From NCBI RefSeq assembly GCF_039545035.1, contig NZ_BAABRO010000001.1, positions 1,054,001 through 1,118,000 of the forward strand: DNA of 64,000 nt, in the 5' to 3' direction. The DNA is from Novipirellula caenicola (GTDB taxonomy: Bacteria; Planctomycetota; Planctomycetia; Pirellulales; Pirellulaceae). Both the position numbers and the translations under genes were made by a program. The notes beneath the pieces were generated by a model that did no database searches, had not been told where the DNA came from, and was given only the letters and a program-made list of their open reading frames with translations. This document shows, piece by piece, positions 54,564 to 63,675 of this stretch. The first letter of the stretch is position 1. The number at the start of each line of letters is the position of its first letter.

Positions 54564-54790
54564 TCATTGAACCGTTGTAAATCGCCTATCATCTAGTTGG
54601 CGGAAGTTCCCAAGTGTTGTGAGGGTTTCGAGGAGTTCGGCGAAGTTGTCTTTCTTGGCTCGGGTGTAGTAGGCGGCGACTTGCTTGATGTCGGCTGGGG
54701 CGGGGTGACGCTGGAGAGGAAAAAATTCGTGGAATTTGTAGGCAACTCTGCGCGCACCGGAGCAGTCTCACTATTCTCAGCCTCTCGGCT
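54564..54790 (-). pseudogene. Possible C-terminal fragment of an Eco57I-type methyltransferase
   Basis: A minus-strand frame not starting with Met reads VAYKFHEFFPLQRHPAPADI, KQVAAYYTRAKKDNFAELLE, TLTTLGNFRQ to a TGA at 54564. The final helix-turn-helix-like LLETLTTLGN pattern resembles the tail of Eco57I/type IIG-like DNA methyltransferases. The upstream part is gone. Weak evidence. Confidence 0.3.
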
Positions 54791-54945
54791 TCATGACCGA
54801 CGCTTTGCCACATAGGATGACGGATCCTCATGCGACACACCAGCGGGGTGGGCGAAATCAAGTGGGATTTATGGTTCACCTAACACCCGCTTCTCCTAAG
54901 TAACCCTGAGAGAGACGTTTGTTTGCCCGCGAGTGAGTGCCAGCG

Positions 54946-55143
54946 ATGGTTGATGATCTTCACGATGAAATCCGTGAGAACGCTGCGGGGCCTGCGAAGG
55001 CTTCGGGTGATGCGGGTTCCGTTGAACAGCACAGACTGACCGATCAAATCGCTGCGGACAAACATCTCGCTGGCAAGGAAGAGGTTCGCAAGCCCAGTCG
55101 TGGTTTGCGTTTCAACAAGATCGTGCCGCCTTCGGCTGGCTGA
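54946..55143 (+). CDS. Small phage head-region protein
   Basis: 65 aa from ATG 54946 (MVDDLHDEIRENAAGPAKAS; GTG at 54937 is an alternative). It is charged and helical with SVEQHRLTDQIAADKHLAGK and ends GLRFNKIVPPSAG. I recall short proteins of this form next to portal genes in planctomycete prophages; unverified. It lies immediately upstream of the portal remnant. Confidence 0.6.
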   Translation: MVDDLHDEIRENAAGPAKASGDAGSVEQHRLTDQIAADKHLAGKEEVRKPSRGLRFNKIVPPSAG

Positions 55144-55251
55144 GGATCAGGCGGGAGGCTTGAGATCGGAGTCCGGAGGAATCTTCACTCGCCTACAGAC
55201 TCCAGACTCAAGGCTACAGACTCTTTAAGGGCTTCCGGGGACGACAGCAGG

Positions 55252-55659
55252 GTGACAACACGGATGTTGAAGCGTTTGTCAGGGATGATCGAGCAAGCAT
55301 GGCGTGGCGGAACTTCCCGTTCCACCACTACGCCAGGACGCTCGCCCCGGCAGCCCTTCTTTTCACGGCTTCGTGCAAAGTACGATGCCGCGAATACGAC
55401 GCTCGACAAGATGAAACATTGGTCGCGAGCCGATGGATTGTCGGCTGCGACTGCGAACTCGCCCGACGTGCGGCGAACGCTTCGCAATCGTTCGCGATTT
55501 GAGGTCGCCAATAACTCGTACGCTCGCGGCATCACGCTAACACTTGCGAATGATGTCGGGTTCGGGATCCACGTCGACCATTTGGCGGAGAGCTTCCCGA
55601 AACAGGTCCGCAACGTCGACAATTGGTGTTGTTCCAACGGATGCAGCAAGCCGCAATAA
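55252..55659 (+). pseudogene. Phage portal protein, N-terminal fragment
   Basis: The frame contains SRLRAKYDAANTTLDKMKHW, SRADGLSAATANSPDVRRTL, RNRSRFEVANNSYARGITLT and LAND, matching the N-terminus of lambda-type portal proteins in order. After LAND the normal CVGTGP continuation is lost and the remaining codons are unrelated. The bulk (about 400 residues) is absent, so it is non-functional. It marks the right part of the prophage remnant. Confidence 0.7.
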
Positions 55660-56712
55660 AAGTGGCGAGCAGTTTTCGTCTTCAAGCTTGCACAAATCCT
55701 ACAGTTGTTTAGGAACTCGGTATCCTAAAGTTTCAAGAAACTTAGGAAGGACGTCCTGTGTGACACCGGCCAAGTTTAGCTTTGTTACCTCAAAGTCAAA
55801 ATCAGAAACAACGTCGAGGAGCAAGTCCGCCTCGCGGGTTGCGAACACCGAGCAGAAGCCAGCTTGATACGCCGATTTTATAAATTGGTTTGAAGGCAAT
55901 TCATTCGAGTCAATCCAAAGACACATTCGTCCCGCGGAAGAGAGTGCTGCTGCAACGTGCTGTGGCAACGATCGTGACAGACATCAACGGACCGTAGTTT
56001 CGCATGTCCACTTGCTCGAAGACGGCATTGCACTCGTCGCGAATCTGGCTCTCGGTGGATCGCAGGTCGGTTGGCGGCCAGAGTGTTGCTGATTCCCAAT
56101 CCAGTCACATCGACCGAGCAGCTTGCAGGGCGCCAACCACATTCGGCGTGCCCAGTGGGGACATCGAAACCCGACGCATTGTCAAGTAAAGCCGACTTTT
56201 CCCACGTCGGAAAACTTGATTGTTTTAGAAAACAAGCGACATTTTCGTAATGAAAGCGGTTTTCCCGAGCGAGAAAATGGAAGAAAACACGAGAATCGAT
56301 GAGCAGTTCATGCTCGACAGGCTACGTCCGGTGAGCTATTGCTGCTCGGTTTGAGCGAAGTGCCGATTTGCTCAACATTCCGTGGGACAGGTAGCTTGCT
56401 TGACATCCACAACAAAACTTGAAAGCCGGCGTTTGGAAAATTTTTCAGACGCCGGCTTTTTTCGTTGACGGATTGAAGTGCAAGCAAGAACCTGTCTCTT
56501 CGTGGCCCGGCGGTTCTTTCGGGCGGCCCCCCGCAGCAGCCCCCATCCGGTCCACAACAACGGCAGCGGGCGGCTTTTGATCGCCCGAGGCGTTTCTAGT
56601 GGATCTGGCCCCATCGGGAACGACCGGTTGCAAAATGTGGCCTCCGAGCAAAAGAAGGCTGTTCATGCAGAAAGAGTGACGGACGCGGCTGGAACGTGTT
56701 GTCTGTGTTTGC
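55660..56712. other. Intergenic region right of the prophage
   Basis: Little is recognisable. A minus-strand frame of 89 codons (55699-55968, MCLWIDSNELPSNQFIKSAY inside) may be the tail of a broken gene. 56382-56463 is a block resembling the one after tRNA-fMet. From 56465 to 56712 I see no gene. Confidence 0.4.
56422..56463 (+). terminator. Intrinsic terminator without an adjacent gene
   Basis: AAAGCCGGCGT at 56422-56432 pairs with ACGCCGGCTTT ending 56459, followed by six T. The block from 56382 is similar in sequence to 25135-25206 after tRNA-fMet. No intact gene precedes it on the plus strand. Confidence 0.7.
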
Positions 56713-57150
56713 TCAATCCGCCGATTGGCTGGATGGCTGGAGCGTGATCCGCAGCGGAGAAGTGGAATCGGCATCGTTGGTCACTCGCAGCCCGCTGGTG
56801 TAGTAGTCGGCAAAGCGGCGGGGGACGGTGCGACCGTGCTCGTGGGCTTCGGCGGCTAGGTCTTCGGTCAAGACGATTTGCACCACGACGACTTCGTAAT
56901 CGCCGGGCGGACAACCGAGTCTGCCCTCTTGGTCCGCAAGCGAGAAACTGCCGTCGGTGGCGATGCGACTGGCGAAGCGACTTCCGTCGGCGAGCGATCG
57001 AAATTCAACGCTGCCGGATTGCACGGGACTGCCATCATCGAACTGGACAGTGCCGTGGTACGAGCCGCTCGAACCGTCACAACCAGTCAACAGCAAGCTG
57101 AAAAGGGCGAGGCTCGCCAACCCGATGGATCGAACACGCGTGCAGTTCAA
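56713..57150 (-). CDS. Lipoprotein with carboxypeptidase-regulatory-like fold
   Basis: 145 aa with a signal ending at lipobox C24 (LLLTGC). The mature part has an Ig-like strand pattern ([53 protein letters not shown]), as in the small lipoproteins commonly encoded next to DUF1559 genes in planctomycetes. It overlaps the upstream DUF1559 gene by 4 bp and is presumably co-translated with it. Confidence 0.8.
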   Translation of the reverse strand: MNCTRVRSIGLASLALFSLLLTGCDGSSGSYHGTVQFDDGSPVQSGSVEFRSLADGSRFASRIATDGSFSLADQEGRLGCPPGDYEVVVVQIVLTEDLAAEAHEHGRTVPRRFADYYTSGLRVTNDADSTSPLRITLQPSSQSAD

Positions 57151-58190
57151 TTTTCTAGCTCCACAATGCGGGCGTCGCCGCGGTTAGCCAGCGATCCGAG
57201 TAGCTTGGTGTCGGTATCGGGCGAGAACAGCCGAACGCTGCCGTCGACCAACGCGAAGTGAACGCCTGCGGGATGCCAACTGCCGAACGAGAACATGTCG
57301 GCCAAAACATCACTGGGTCCATTGGCCAATCGCAAGCCGGGACCCGCCAAGCGACATGACGCGGGAAGATGGTCGCCGTCGTAGGCAGGCGAGTCCTCAG
57401 GGAACTGAGCCAGTCCATTGAAGGGCACAAACTTTTCACCGAAGAGGAACGTGTTGGACGTTCCATCGCTGACCGACGCCATGCGAACTCGATCCGATGG
57501 CCCGATCGCTTGGCCGTTCTTGCAATCGGGGCGAACGCTGATGATCACCCCGGTTCCATTGCCGCCAAAATAGAAATCGGTTGGTGCTCCCGTCGCTCCG
57601 GGCGTCAGGTCCCCGTGGTTGCCGGCGTAATCGCTGAGCGCTCCTTCGACATCGAGTGTCACATCGATCGGACGCGGAGGGATCGGGCAACCGCATGGCA
57701 AACGTCCGCCTTCACCGGTGACCGTGGTTCGCAAGTTTCGTGTGCCGATCGGTCGCGTGCCGGATCGGCGAGACGGACAAAGGAAGATGTCGGGAACGAC
57801 CGTGCGAACGTTCTCGGGATGTTGATGCCAAGGCGTTGAAAAGTCCCACTGGCCGCCAAGCGAAACCTGTTCGATGTACGGCATCACACGAGCCAGCCAG
57901 GTCGGGGTTGCCAGTCCGCACTGGTCGGCCGGTGCGGCGTCGGGACGTGATTCGTAACGGGCCGGTGGAAAGTAGCCGACGGCGTCGTGGTGCAGATGCG
58001 TCGCCAGGGCAAGTTGGCGAATACGGTTCTTGCAATCGGTACTGCGCGCCGCTTCGCGAGCCGACTGAACAGCAGGCAGCAACAACGCGATCAGAACACC
58101 AACGATCCCAATGACCACCAGTAATTCGATCAGCGTAAAACCGCGCAAAGAGTCTTTTCTAACAATCAACATGAATCGGATGATCCGCAA
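57147..58190 (-). CDS. DUF1559 prepilin-like protein
   Basis: 347 aa. An N-terminal type IV prepilin methylation motif ([18 protein letters not shown]) is followed by the DUF1559 body ([43 protein letters not shown]). The closing H-X9-DG tag is [12 protein letters not shown] near residue 310. The start may be the Met six codons further in (58172). These proteins are strongly expanded in planctomycetes and are presumed pseudopilin-like surface components. Confidence 0.92.
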   Translation of the reverse strand: MRIIRFMLIVRKDSLRGFTLIELLVVIGIVGVLIALLLPAVQSAREAARSTDCKNRIRQLALATHLHHDAVGYFPPARYESRPDAAPADQCGLATPTWLARVMPYIEQVSLGGQWDFSTPWHQHPENVRTVVPDIFLCPSRRSGTRPIGTRNLRTTVTGEGGRLPCGCPIPPRPIDVTLDVEGALSDYAGNHGDLTPGATGAPTDFYFGGNGTGVIISVRPDCKNGQAIGPSDRVRMASVSDGTSNTFLFGEKFVPFNGLAQFPEDSPAYDGDHLPASCRLAGPGLRLANGPSDVLADMFSFGSWHPAGVHFALVDGSVRLFSPDTDTKLLGSLANRGDARIVELEN

Positions 58191-58248
58191 AAGGGGCTAT
58201 CAATCCGGTCCGACCGCCCACGATTGTAGTCGCGTTGCATATCGATTG

Positions 58249-59868
58249 TCAGTGATTTGGCCGAAATGAGTGAGCCCAGCGGAAATTGGTCCCCAAAATA
58301 TCCCTTACAACCCGTTGGGTTTCATCCGGTTCAAACGGGTCGTGCTCAAGTTCATGTTCAAGTAACTCCAGCTTTTTTCGGATTAAATACCCCTGCATCC
58401 GCTGGTAGGGTCGAACCTGGCCGGTGCGAATGAACGTGCCCACCTCCATTCGGCGACTCCAATCTTCCCAGACCGGCAACCAAAACAGCGCGTGATCGAC
58501 CTGTCCGCTGTTCGCGGCTGACAAACACTCCGCTCGAGCCATGCTGATTTCTTCGAGGCATTCGTCGGGCGAAGGATAATAGGCGTAACACGCAACGACA
58601 CTCAGCGCCACCAGCCCGGCCAACACCGTCGCTCCGATCACGCCTGGCGGAACCACGATGTCCAAGCCACGACGCGGCTTTGCATCTTCGGTCTGCAGCG
58701 ACGAAGCAAACGAACCCGCCTTGGCACTTGCGACCAACGACGCTTCGTTGATCTTCAACACGCGAAACACCAGTCCAAGCAGAGCGACGATTGCCAGTGC
58801 GATTAACGAAGCGATCATGCTGACGTCGGCCTCCTTGGCGACCAGATCGCCGATCGATTCGAGGCTGATCGAGTGATTGGCCGACAGTGGGTTGGCGTAA
58901 ATGTCAAATGCGTGGGTGTGACCGGCTGGCTGGATGCCTGGTGGAACGAGCGGTTTGTTGATCGCATACGACAGCCCAACCACGATCATCAATAACGATG
59001 CCATCCATATCGACGCGGCCTTCGGTCCGTAGTGACGTGCGAACCACAACGGAGTGGCAAAGTTCATCCCCGCGCCTAGAATCAACAACGTGAAGGATGC
59101 CCCCGGCGAATTGGCATGTTGAAACATCATCCCCATTTGGCTCATGGCCAACATCGGTGTGGCATACACCGGAACCGCAACAAACAGCATCTTCAGCGGT
59201 GCCCACCAATCGTCGCGTTCGACGGAGTGTTGCATCGCGCCGTAAGGCAACACGGCGGCCAGGACGGCCAGTCCCGACAAGGCGACAAGCGTGATCAGCA
59301 GGGTCACCCCGGTGGCTTCGCGTGCGAAGTGAACGATGGTTGCGAGGACGCGGCGGAGTCCGATTAAATGGTCCGGTGTGAAACAGGCTTCCAGTCGGTC
59401 ATCAGCATCAACATCGGCATCGCAGGCTGGAAGCCGACGCCACTTTGATAACGCATCCCAAAACAGACCGAGCGCCGTCACCACCACCAACGAGCCTAAT
59501 GCAAACAAAATGATTACCAACGGACGACTGAGCGTCAGCCCGTACAGCAACGACAATGGATTGAATAACGGAGCCGACAACGCGAACGCCGACATCGCCC
59601 CTGGTTTCACCTTCGCGCGACGCATTTCAAACAAGATTGGCAACACGCCGATCGAACAAACCGGCAACAACATTCCGACCAACCACGATTGCGGCAGCGA
59701 TTGCCACCGGTCACCACCAAACAATCGACGTGTTCCCATGGCACCGAGGTAATAACGCAAAACCGATGCGATCAGCAGTCCGACCAACAACGTCGGTGCC
59801 GCTTGCGTGAATCCTTGCAGGACGCGAATCAGTCCGCCGACCAGCATCATCGAAACGGATTGATTCAT
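58249..59868 (-). CDS. DUF318-type permease
   Basis: 539 aa with about ten TM helices. The signature GMLLPVCSIGVLPILFEMRR followed by KPGAMSAFALSAPLFNPLSL matches the DUF318/YraQ permease family. Family members often have CSCG where this one has CSIG. A hydrophilic, His-containing loop (PPGIQPAGHTHAFDIYANPL) lies between the two halves, and a soluble C-terminal domain of about 100 residues is extra. Possibly a metal or metalloid exporter; substrate unknown. The start overlaps the upstream lipoprotein gene by 4 bp. Confidence 0.8.
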   Translation of the reverse strand: MNQSVSMMLVGGLIRVLQGFTQAAPTLLVGLLIASVLRYYLGAMGTRRLFGGDRWQSLPQSWLVGMLLPVCSIGVLPILFEMRRAKVKPGAMSAFALSAPLFNPLSLLYGLTLSRPLVIILFALGSLVVVTALGLFWDALSKWRRLPACDADVDADDRLEACFTPDHLIGLRRVLATIVHFAREATGVTLLITLVALSGLAVLAAVLPYGAMQHSVERDDWWAPLKMLFVAVPVYATPMLAMSQMGMMFQHANSPGASFTLLILGAGMNFATPLWFARHYGPKAASIWMASLLMIVVGLSYAINKPLVPPGIQPAGHTHAFDIYANPLSANHSISLESIGDLVAKEADVSMIASLIALAIVALLGLVFRVLKINEASLVASAKAGSFASSLQTEDAKPRRGLDIVVPPGVIGATVLAGLVALSVVACYAYYPSPDECLEEISMARAECLSAANSGQVDHALFWLPVWEDWSRRMEVGTFIRTGQVRPYQRMQGYLIRKKLELLEHELEHDPFEPDETQRVVRDILGTNFRWAHSFRPNH

Positions 59869-60347
59869 GATTGGTCCTTTGCAAGGCTATTGAGTTGCGG
59901 AGGAATTTTGTTGACAGCTTCATCTACCAGATCACAAAGCGATTCGATTTGCTTCCGATTCTCGTCCGTCAGATCGCCTTTGGCGGCACGCAGGTTTGAC
60001 GCCAGCGATTCGCTGGCGTTGTACAGCGGCAACCAGTCGGCTTCGGCAAGGTTCGTGTCGGCGGCAACTTCCGCCGTCCAACTGATTAGCTCTGCGATTT
60101 CGTGCCGCGTTGACTCGCTCGCGTTTTCGATCGCGAGTCGTTCCCGCAACTTCACCGCCACGTCGGCAAGATCGGCGGGCCAATGCGCGGCGACGACGTG
60201 ATCGTGTTCAAAGTGCGACGTTTTGACGGCGGTGTCGGGGGTGCAGCCAACCAGAAGCACCAATGCGATCGCCGTAGGAGCCCAGGCTCTGGCTGCTATT
60301 CCCCCCATGCTCGATCGACTAAAAACTCGGTTCCAACATTTCATCAT
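59865..60347 (-). CDS. Lipoprotein of unknown function
   Basis: 160 aa with a lipobox near residue 35 (ALVLLVGC). The mature part is helical with HDHVVAAHWPADLADVAVKL; His and acidic residues close to the lipid anchor might bind metal. It overlaps both neighbours by 4 bp (ATGA), so it belongs to the tightly coupled operon with the permease. No recognised family. Confidence 0.7.
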   Translation of the reverse strand: MMKCWNRVFSRSSMGGIAARAWAPTAIALVLLVGCTPDTAVKTSHFEHDHVVAAHWPADLADVAVKLRERLAIENASESTRHEIAELISWTAEVAADTNLAEADWLPLYNASESLASNLRAAKGDLTDENRKQIESLCDLVDEAVNKIPPQLNSLAKDQS

Positions 60348-61309
60348 CGGTACTCCGGCGCGGGAACGGCATCCAACAAACGGTTGATCACTCCGTCGAC
60401 ATCGTCGGTTGTTGTCAGCAAACGCACTGACAAGACCGGTCTCGCGACGTGCAGTACATCACTCGGCGTGACGAAACCACGGCCTTGCAGGAGCGCCCAC
60501 GCCTGAGCGATCCGTTGCCACAACAACATGCCTCGAGGGCTAACCCCCAACTCAATTGCTGCGTCCTCGCGAGTCGCCTCCACCAAATCCACCAAGTACT
60601 CACGCACTCGCGGGTGCACCGTGATTGTTCGCACTTGTTCCTGGATTCGTGCGAGTTCGTCCAACGACAAAACGGCGGACGAATCCTGGCGGGACAAATC
60701 CGCCCGCGATGCCGCTTCCAAAATGTCGATCTGCGACGCACGATCGGGGTAGCCGATCTTCAGTTTGATCGTGAACCGATCCAATTGAGCTTCCGGAAGC
60801 GGATACGCGCCGTGCGAGTCGATCGGGTTTTGTGTTGCGATCACAAAAAAGGTTTTTGCCAACGAATACGGCACCGCGTCGATCGTCACCTGGCGTTCGG
60901 CCATCGCTTCGAGCAACGCGCTTTGGGTTCGCGGCGTCGTCCGGTTCAGCTCGTCGGCCAGCAAGACGTCCGAGAAAACCGGCCCCGCGTGAAATTCAAA
61001 TTCGCGAGTCTTTTGGTTGAACAAATTGAACCCGGTCACATCCGACGGCAATAAATCCGGCGTGCATTGGACTCGGGCCAGCTTTCCACCGACGCAGGCA
61101 GCGATCGCCTTGGCCAGCGTCGTCTTGCCCGTTCCCGGCAAATCGTCCATCAACAAATGACCTTGGGCCAAAAGGCACGCGATGACCAGTTCGACCGCTT
61201 CGGTCTTGCCCAACAGGACACTGTTCAGCTGACTTCGCAAACCATCGAGCGTTTCACCAACGCTTTCAACGTCGACCAATTCGTCAACCGGTTTTTTGAG
61301 CAATTTCAT
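60344..61309 (-). CDS. MoxR-family AAA+ ATPase (second locus)
   Basis: 321 aa from ATG 61309 (MKLLKKPVDELV), which overlaps the stop of the upstream gene (ATGA); a longer in-frame ORF to 61438 lies inside that gene. Walker A is in LLMDDLPGTGKTTLAKAI, Walker B in VLLADELNRTTPRTQSALLE, sensor 1 in FFVIATQNP, and the LPEAQLDRF segment is intact. It probably acts with the DUF58 and transglutaminase-like products encoded just upstream. All ATPase motifs are intact. Confidence 0.9.
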   Translation of the reverse strand: MKLLKKPVDELVDVESVGETLDGLRSQLNSVLLGKTEAVELVIACLLAQGHLLMDDLPGTGKTTLAKAIAACVGGKLARVQCTPDLLPSDVTGFNLFNQKTREFEFHAGPVFSDVLLADELNRTTPRTQSALLEAMAERQVTIDAVPYSLAKTFFVIATQNPIDSHGAYPLPEAQLDRFTIKLKIGYPDRASQIDILEAASRADLSRQDSSAVLSLDELARIQEQVRTITVHPRVREYLVDLVEATREDAAIELGVSPRGMLLWQRIAQAWALLQGRGFVTPSDVLHVARPVLSVRLLTTTDDVDGVINRLLDAVPAPEYR

Positions 61310-63675
61310 GCAGTCGCCTCGGTGGTTAGTTGACGGAGGACTTGAATTTTCAGCTTCATCATCAGCTCTCTGGAAACGGTGTGTTCGTGGAATCGGTTTT
61401 CGCCGCCAGCGAACGTTGCTTGGTCGGCAGCGTCGCAAAACCGGCGGGCGGTCTCGCGTAGTTGATCATGGGTGGACGTGATCGCCAGCAGCCAATCCCG
61501 TTGCGGTTGTCCCGCGACACGAGGGCAACCGGCATACTTGGCTCGCGTTTGCAACACTCGCATCGCCAACGAAATGCGACCTCGGGGCCACACGATCACG
61601 CCGACGGGATACAGGGCGCTGAGCCCGATTTCGATCCAGAACAAACGCGTTGCAAACAAGAAGCCAGCGAAGGTGAGCAGCGAAATCATGTGTGGCCACC
61701 GCGCCACCGCAAACTGTTTCGCAACCAACCAGGTCGACGGCGTATAGATTGGTTCTTGGTACCCCGGTGTCGGTTCGACCTCGAACCAGCGACCATCGTT
61801 GAGTTGAATTTCTGCCCAGACGTGAACATCCTCGGGCAATACATTGGTGTGACCTGCTGCAAGGTCGACGGCCGATGGTCGCACATAGAATCCGGTTACC
61901 AATCGCGATTGCAGACCTATCTCGCGAGCCATCAGTGCCGCCGTGGTCGCGAATAGATGATCACCACCACGACCGCTGCGAAGGAATCCTTCGACGGGAT
62001 CGGATGAATTATTCTCGACGGAACGATCGAAGGTGAAGTCTTCGCGAAGGTTCGCAACGATGGCTTGCAGTTTTTCGTAAGGGTGATCCAGTCCGGCGGT
62101 CCACTGCGTAACAAGGCTTGTCAATTGTTTCGGTGCCTCCTGCTTCACCCGACCACTTGCGGGAGAGTCGGATGCGGTATTGGTCGAGGAGGGCTCTTCG
62201 GGGGTCAATTCGATATTTGGGTTTAAGTCAACGACCGCCGTGCCATCGCTACGTTCGCCCGTCCCAGAGCGTGCAAGAAGTGTCAGTCCATCCCACAACT
62301 CATCCTCCATCACTCTCGTAGATGCGACATTCACGACCGTCAACTGCGGCACTTTCTCGCGGCCTGGCATGAAGAACGAACCATCGTCGTCGATCGCAAA
62401 GAAGTCCTGTCGATCGACGTCTTTGATGTGCAATGCCGACGTCATCATCGGCGTGGGCAACCGCACCGAATCCAATCGCAGCACCTTCAACAAGTTCACT
62501 TCGGTTGTCGATTTTGCCAAAGGTTCCGCCTCCGGATCACAAAACCAAGCCGCTCCGGCAATCTCTCGCCGCGTCAATTTTTCATTGCCATGCTTCGCCT
62601 CGTTCGACCAATTCACACCGTCAAATGTGTCATAGCGATTCATCGCCAATCGGACTCCCGTCGGCCCGGCCCATTGGATGACCGCACGATCAACGGCATC
62701 GTCCAAATGCAGGTGTTTCTCGGCCGGCATCCGGTCAGTTGAAAAGTAGCTGCCCCCCTTCTCGCTCTTGGCTGTCTTCTCGTGTGCCTCCAGGACTCGG
62801 TCGGCCGTCATTCCTTGGCGTCGTTCCCACTTCGTTTTCTTCTTCGGTTCGCCGATCGTATCGCTGAACATGTCGAACAAAGTCGATTCAGTCGATTCCA
62901 AGAATAGGTCGGACTCCACCGCGCCAAACGATTCCGCGTGATCCTTGGCGGCGATCGCGGCGTCACCGCTGCCGACACCGCTGCGGGCGGCAGGGTCGGA
63001 CCACTGCGAACCGCCGCTGGTTGGCATGAACCCGAACGTCAATCGGTTGGATTCCCCAAAACGATCTCGCGTGAGCAAGCCGACCGCGATGCAAATCGCC
63101 ATCGCGACAAAAACGGTAACAGGACGAGTGCCAGATTCGCGACGAACGCATTCGACGCGACACAATTCGAGCCGTTCCCAGTGGTTGGCGACCAAATGCC
63201 AAACACAAACCGTCATCCACGCGATCGCGATCCATACCGCATGGCGACTGTCCGAGATCGCGACTGCGAACAAGGTCAAGAATCCCGACGCAACCAACGA
63301 CATCGCTCTCGACCGCTTGTCACTTGTTGATAACGCCAGCGAAACAGCACCGAGCGTGGCTAGCGCCGTCATCTCAAAGGCGATCGGAGAACCAGTCACG
63401 CGAGCGATGATGGCGAAAACAATGGGAGTCGCAATCGTCGTGGATCTTGTCAACACCCAACCCACGATCCGCGGGACCGGCTGGCAACCTGTCATCTGGA
63501 TTCGGGTAAACAGGCTGGCCGCCTGTCCTACGACGGTTGCGGCCATTACCGACAACTCGGCGATCAATAGCATTTTCGATTCAACAGGAAATCTTAACGA
63601 TGCCACCGCCGCGACGGACAGCACTGCCAAGGCGACGGCTTCCATCGTTTTTCGCTCAAGCGGCAACGTTGGCAT
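61306..63675 (-). CDS. TgpA-like transglutaminase-fold membrane protein lacking the catalytic Cys
   Basis: 789 aa from ATG 63675 (MPTLPLERKTMEAVALAVLS); the ORF extends to 63723. About five to six N-terminal TM helices precede a large soluble domain. The transglutaminase core region is visible as GRGGDHLFATTAALMAREIG, RLVTGFYVRPSAVDLAAG, DVHVWAEIQLNDGRWFEVEP and TPGYQ. Where the family has Cys three residues before the Phe, this protein has Asp (codon 61960-61962), and the DPT of the third motif is EPT. A further TM helix follows. It is likely catalytically inactive. Confidence 0.8.
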   Translation of the reverse strand: MPTLPLERKTMEAVALAVLSVAAVASLRFPVESKMLLIAELSVMAATVVGQAASLFTRIQMTGCQPVPRIVGWVLTRSTTIATPIVFAIIARVTGSPIAFEMTALATLGAVSLALSTSDKRSRAMSLVASGFLTLFAVAISDSRHAVWIAIAWMTVCVWHLVANHWERLELCRVECVRRESGTRPVTVFVAMAICIAVGLLTRDRFGESNRLTFGFMPTSGGSQWSDPAARSGVGSGDAAIAAKDHAESFGAVESDLFLESTESTLFDMFSDTIGEPKKKTKWERRQGMTADRVLEAHEKTAKSEKGGSYFSTDRMPAEKHLHLDDAVDRAVIQWAGPTGVRLAMNRYDTFDGVNWSNEAKHGNEKLTRREIAGAAWFCDPEAEPLAKSTTEVNLLKVLRLDSVRLPTPMMTSALHIKDVDRQDFFAIDDDGSFFMPGREKVPQLTVVNVASTRVMEDELWDGLTLLARSGTGERSDGTAVVDLNPNIELTPEEPSSTNTASDSPASGRVKQEAPKQLTSLVTQWTAGLDHPYEKLQAIVANLREDFTFDRSVENNSSDPVEGFLRSGRGGDHLFATTAALMAREIGLQSRLVTGFYVRPSAVDLAAGHTNVLPEDVHVWAEIQLNDGRWFEVEPTPGYQEPIYTPSTWLVAKQFAVARWPHMISLLTFAGFLFATRLFWIEIGLSALYPVGVIVWPRGRISLAMRVLQTRAKYAGCPRVAGQPQRDWLLAITSTHDQLRETARRFCDAADQATFAGGENRFHEHTVSRELMMKLKIQVLRQLTTEATA

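Noticed and set aside
55878-56108. Minus-strand ORF right of the portal remnant
   Set aside because: Three frames are partly open, none carries a recognisable motif, and no start is supported.
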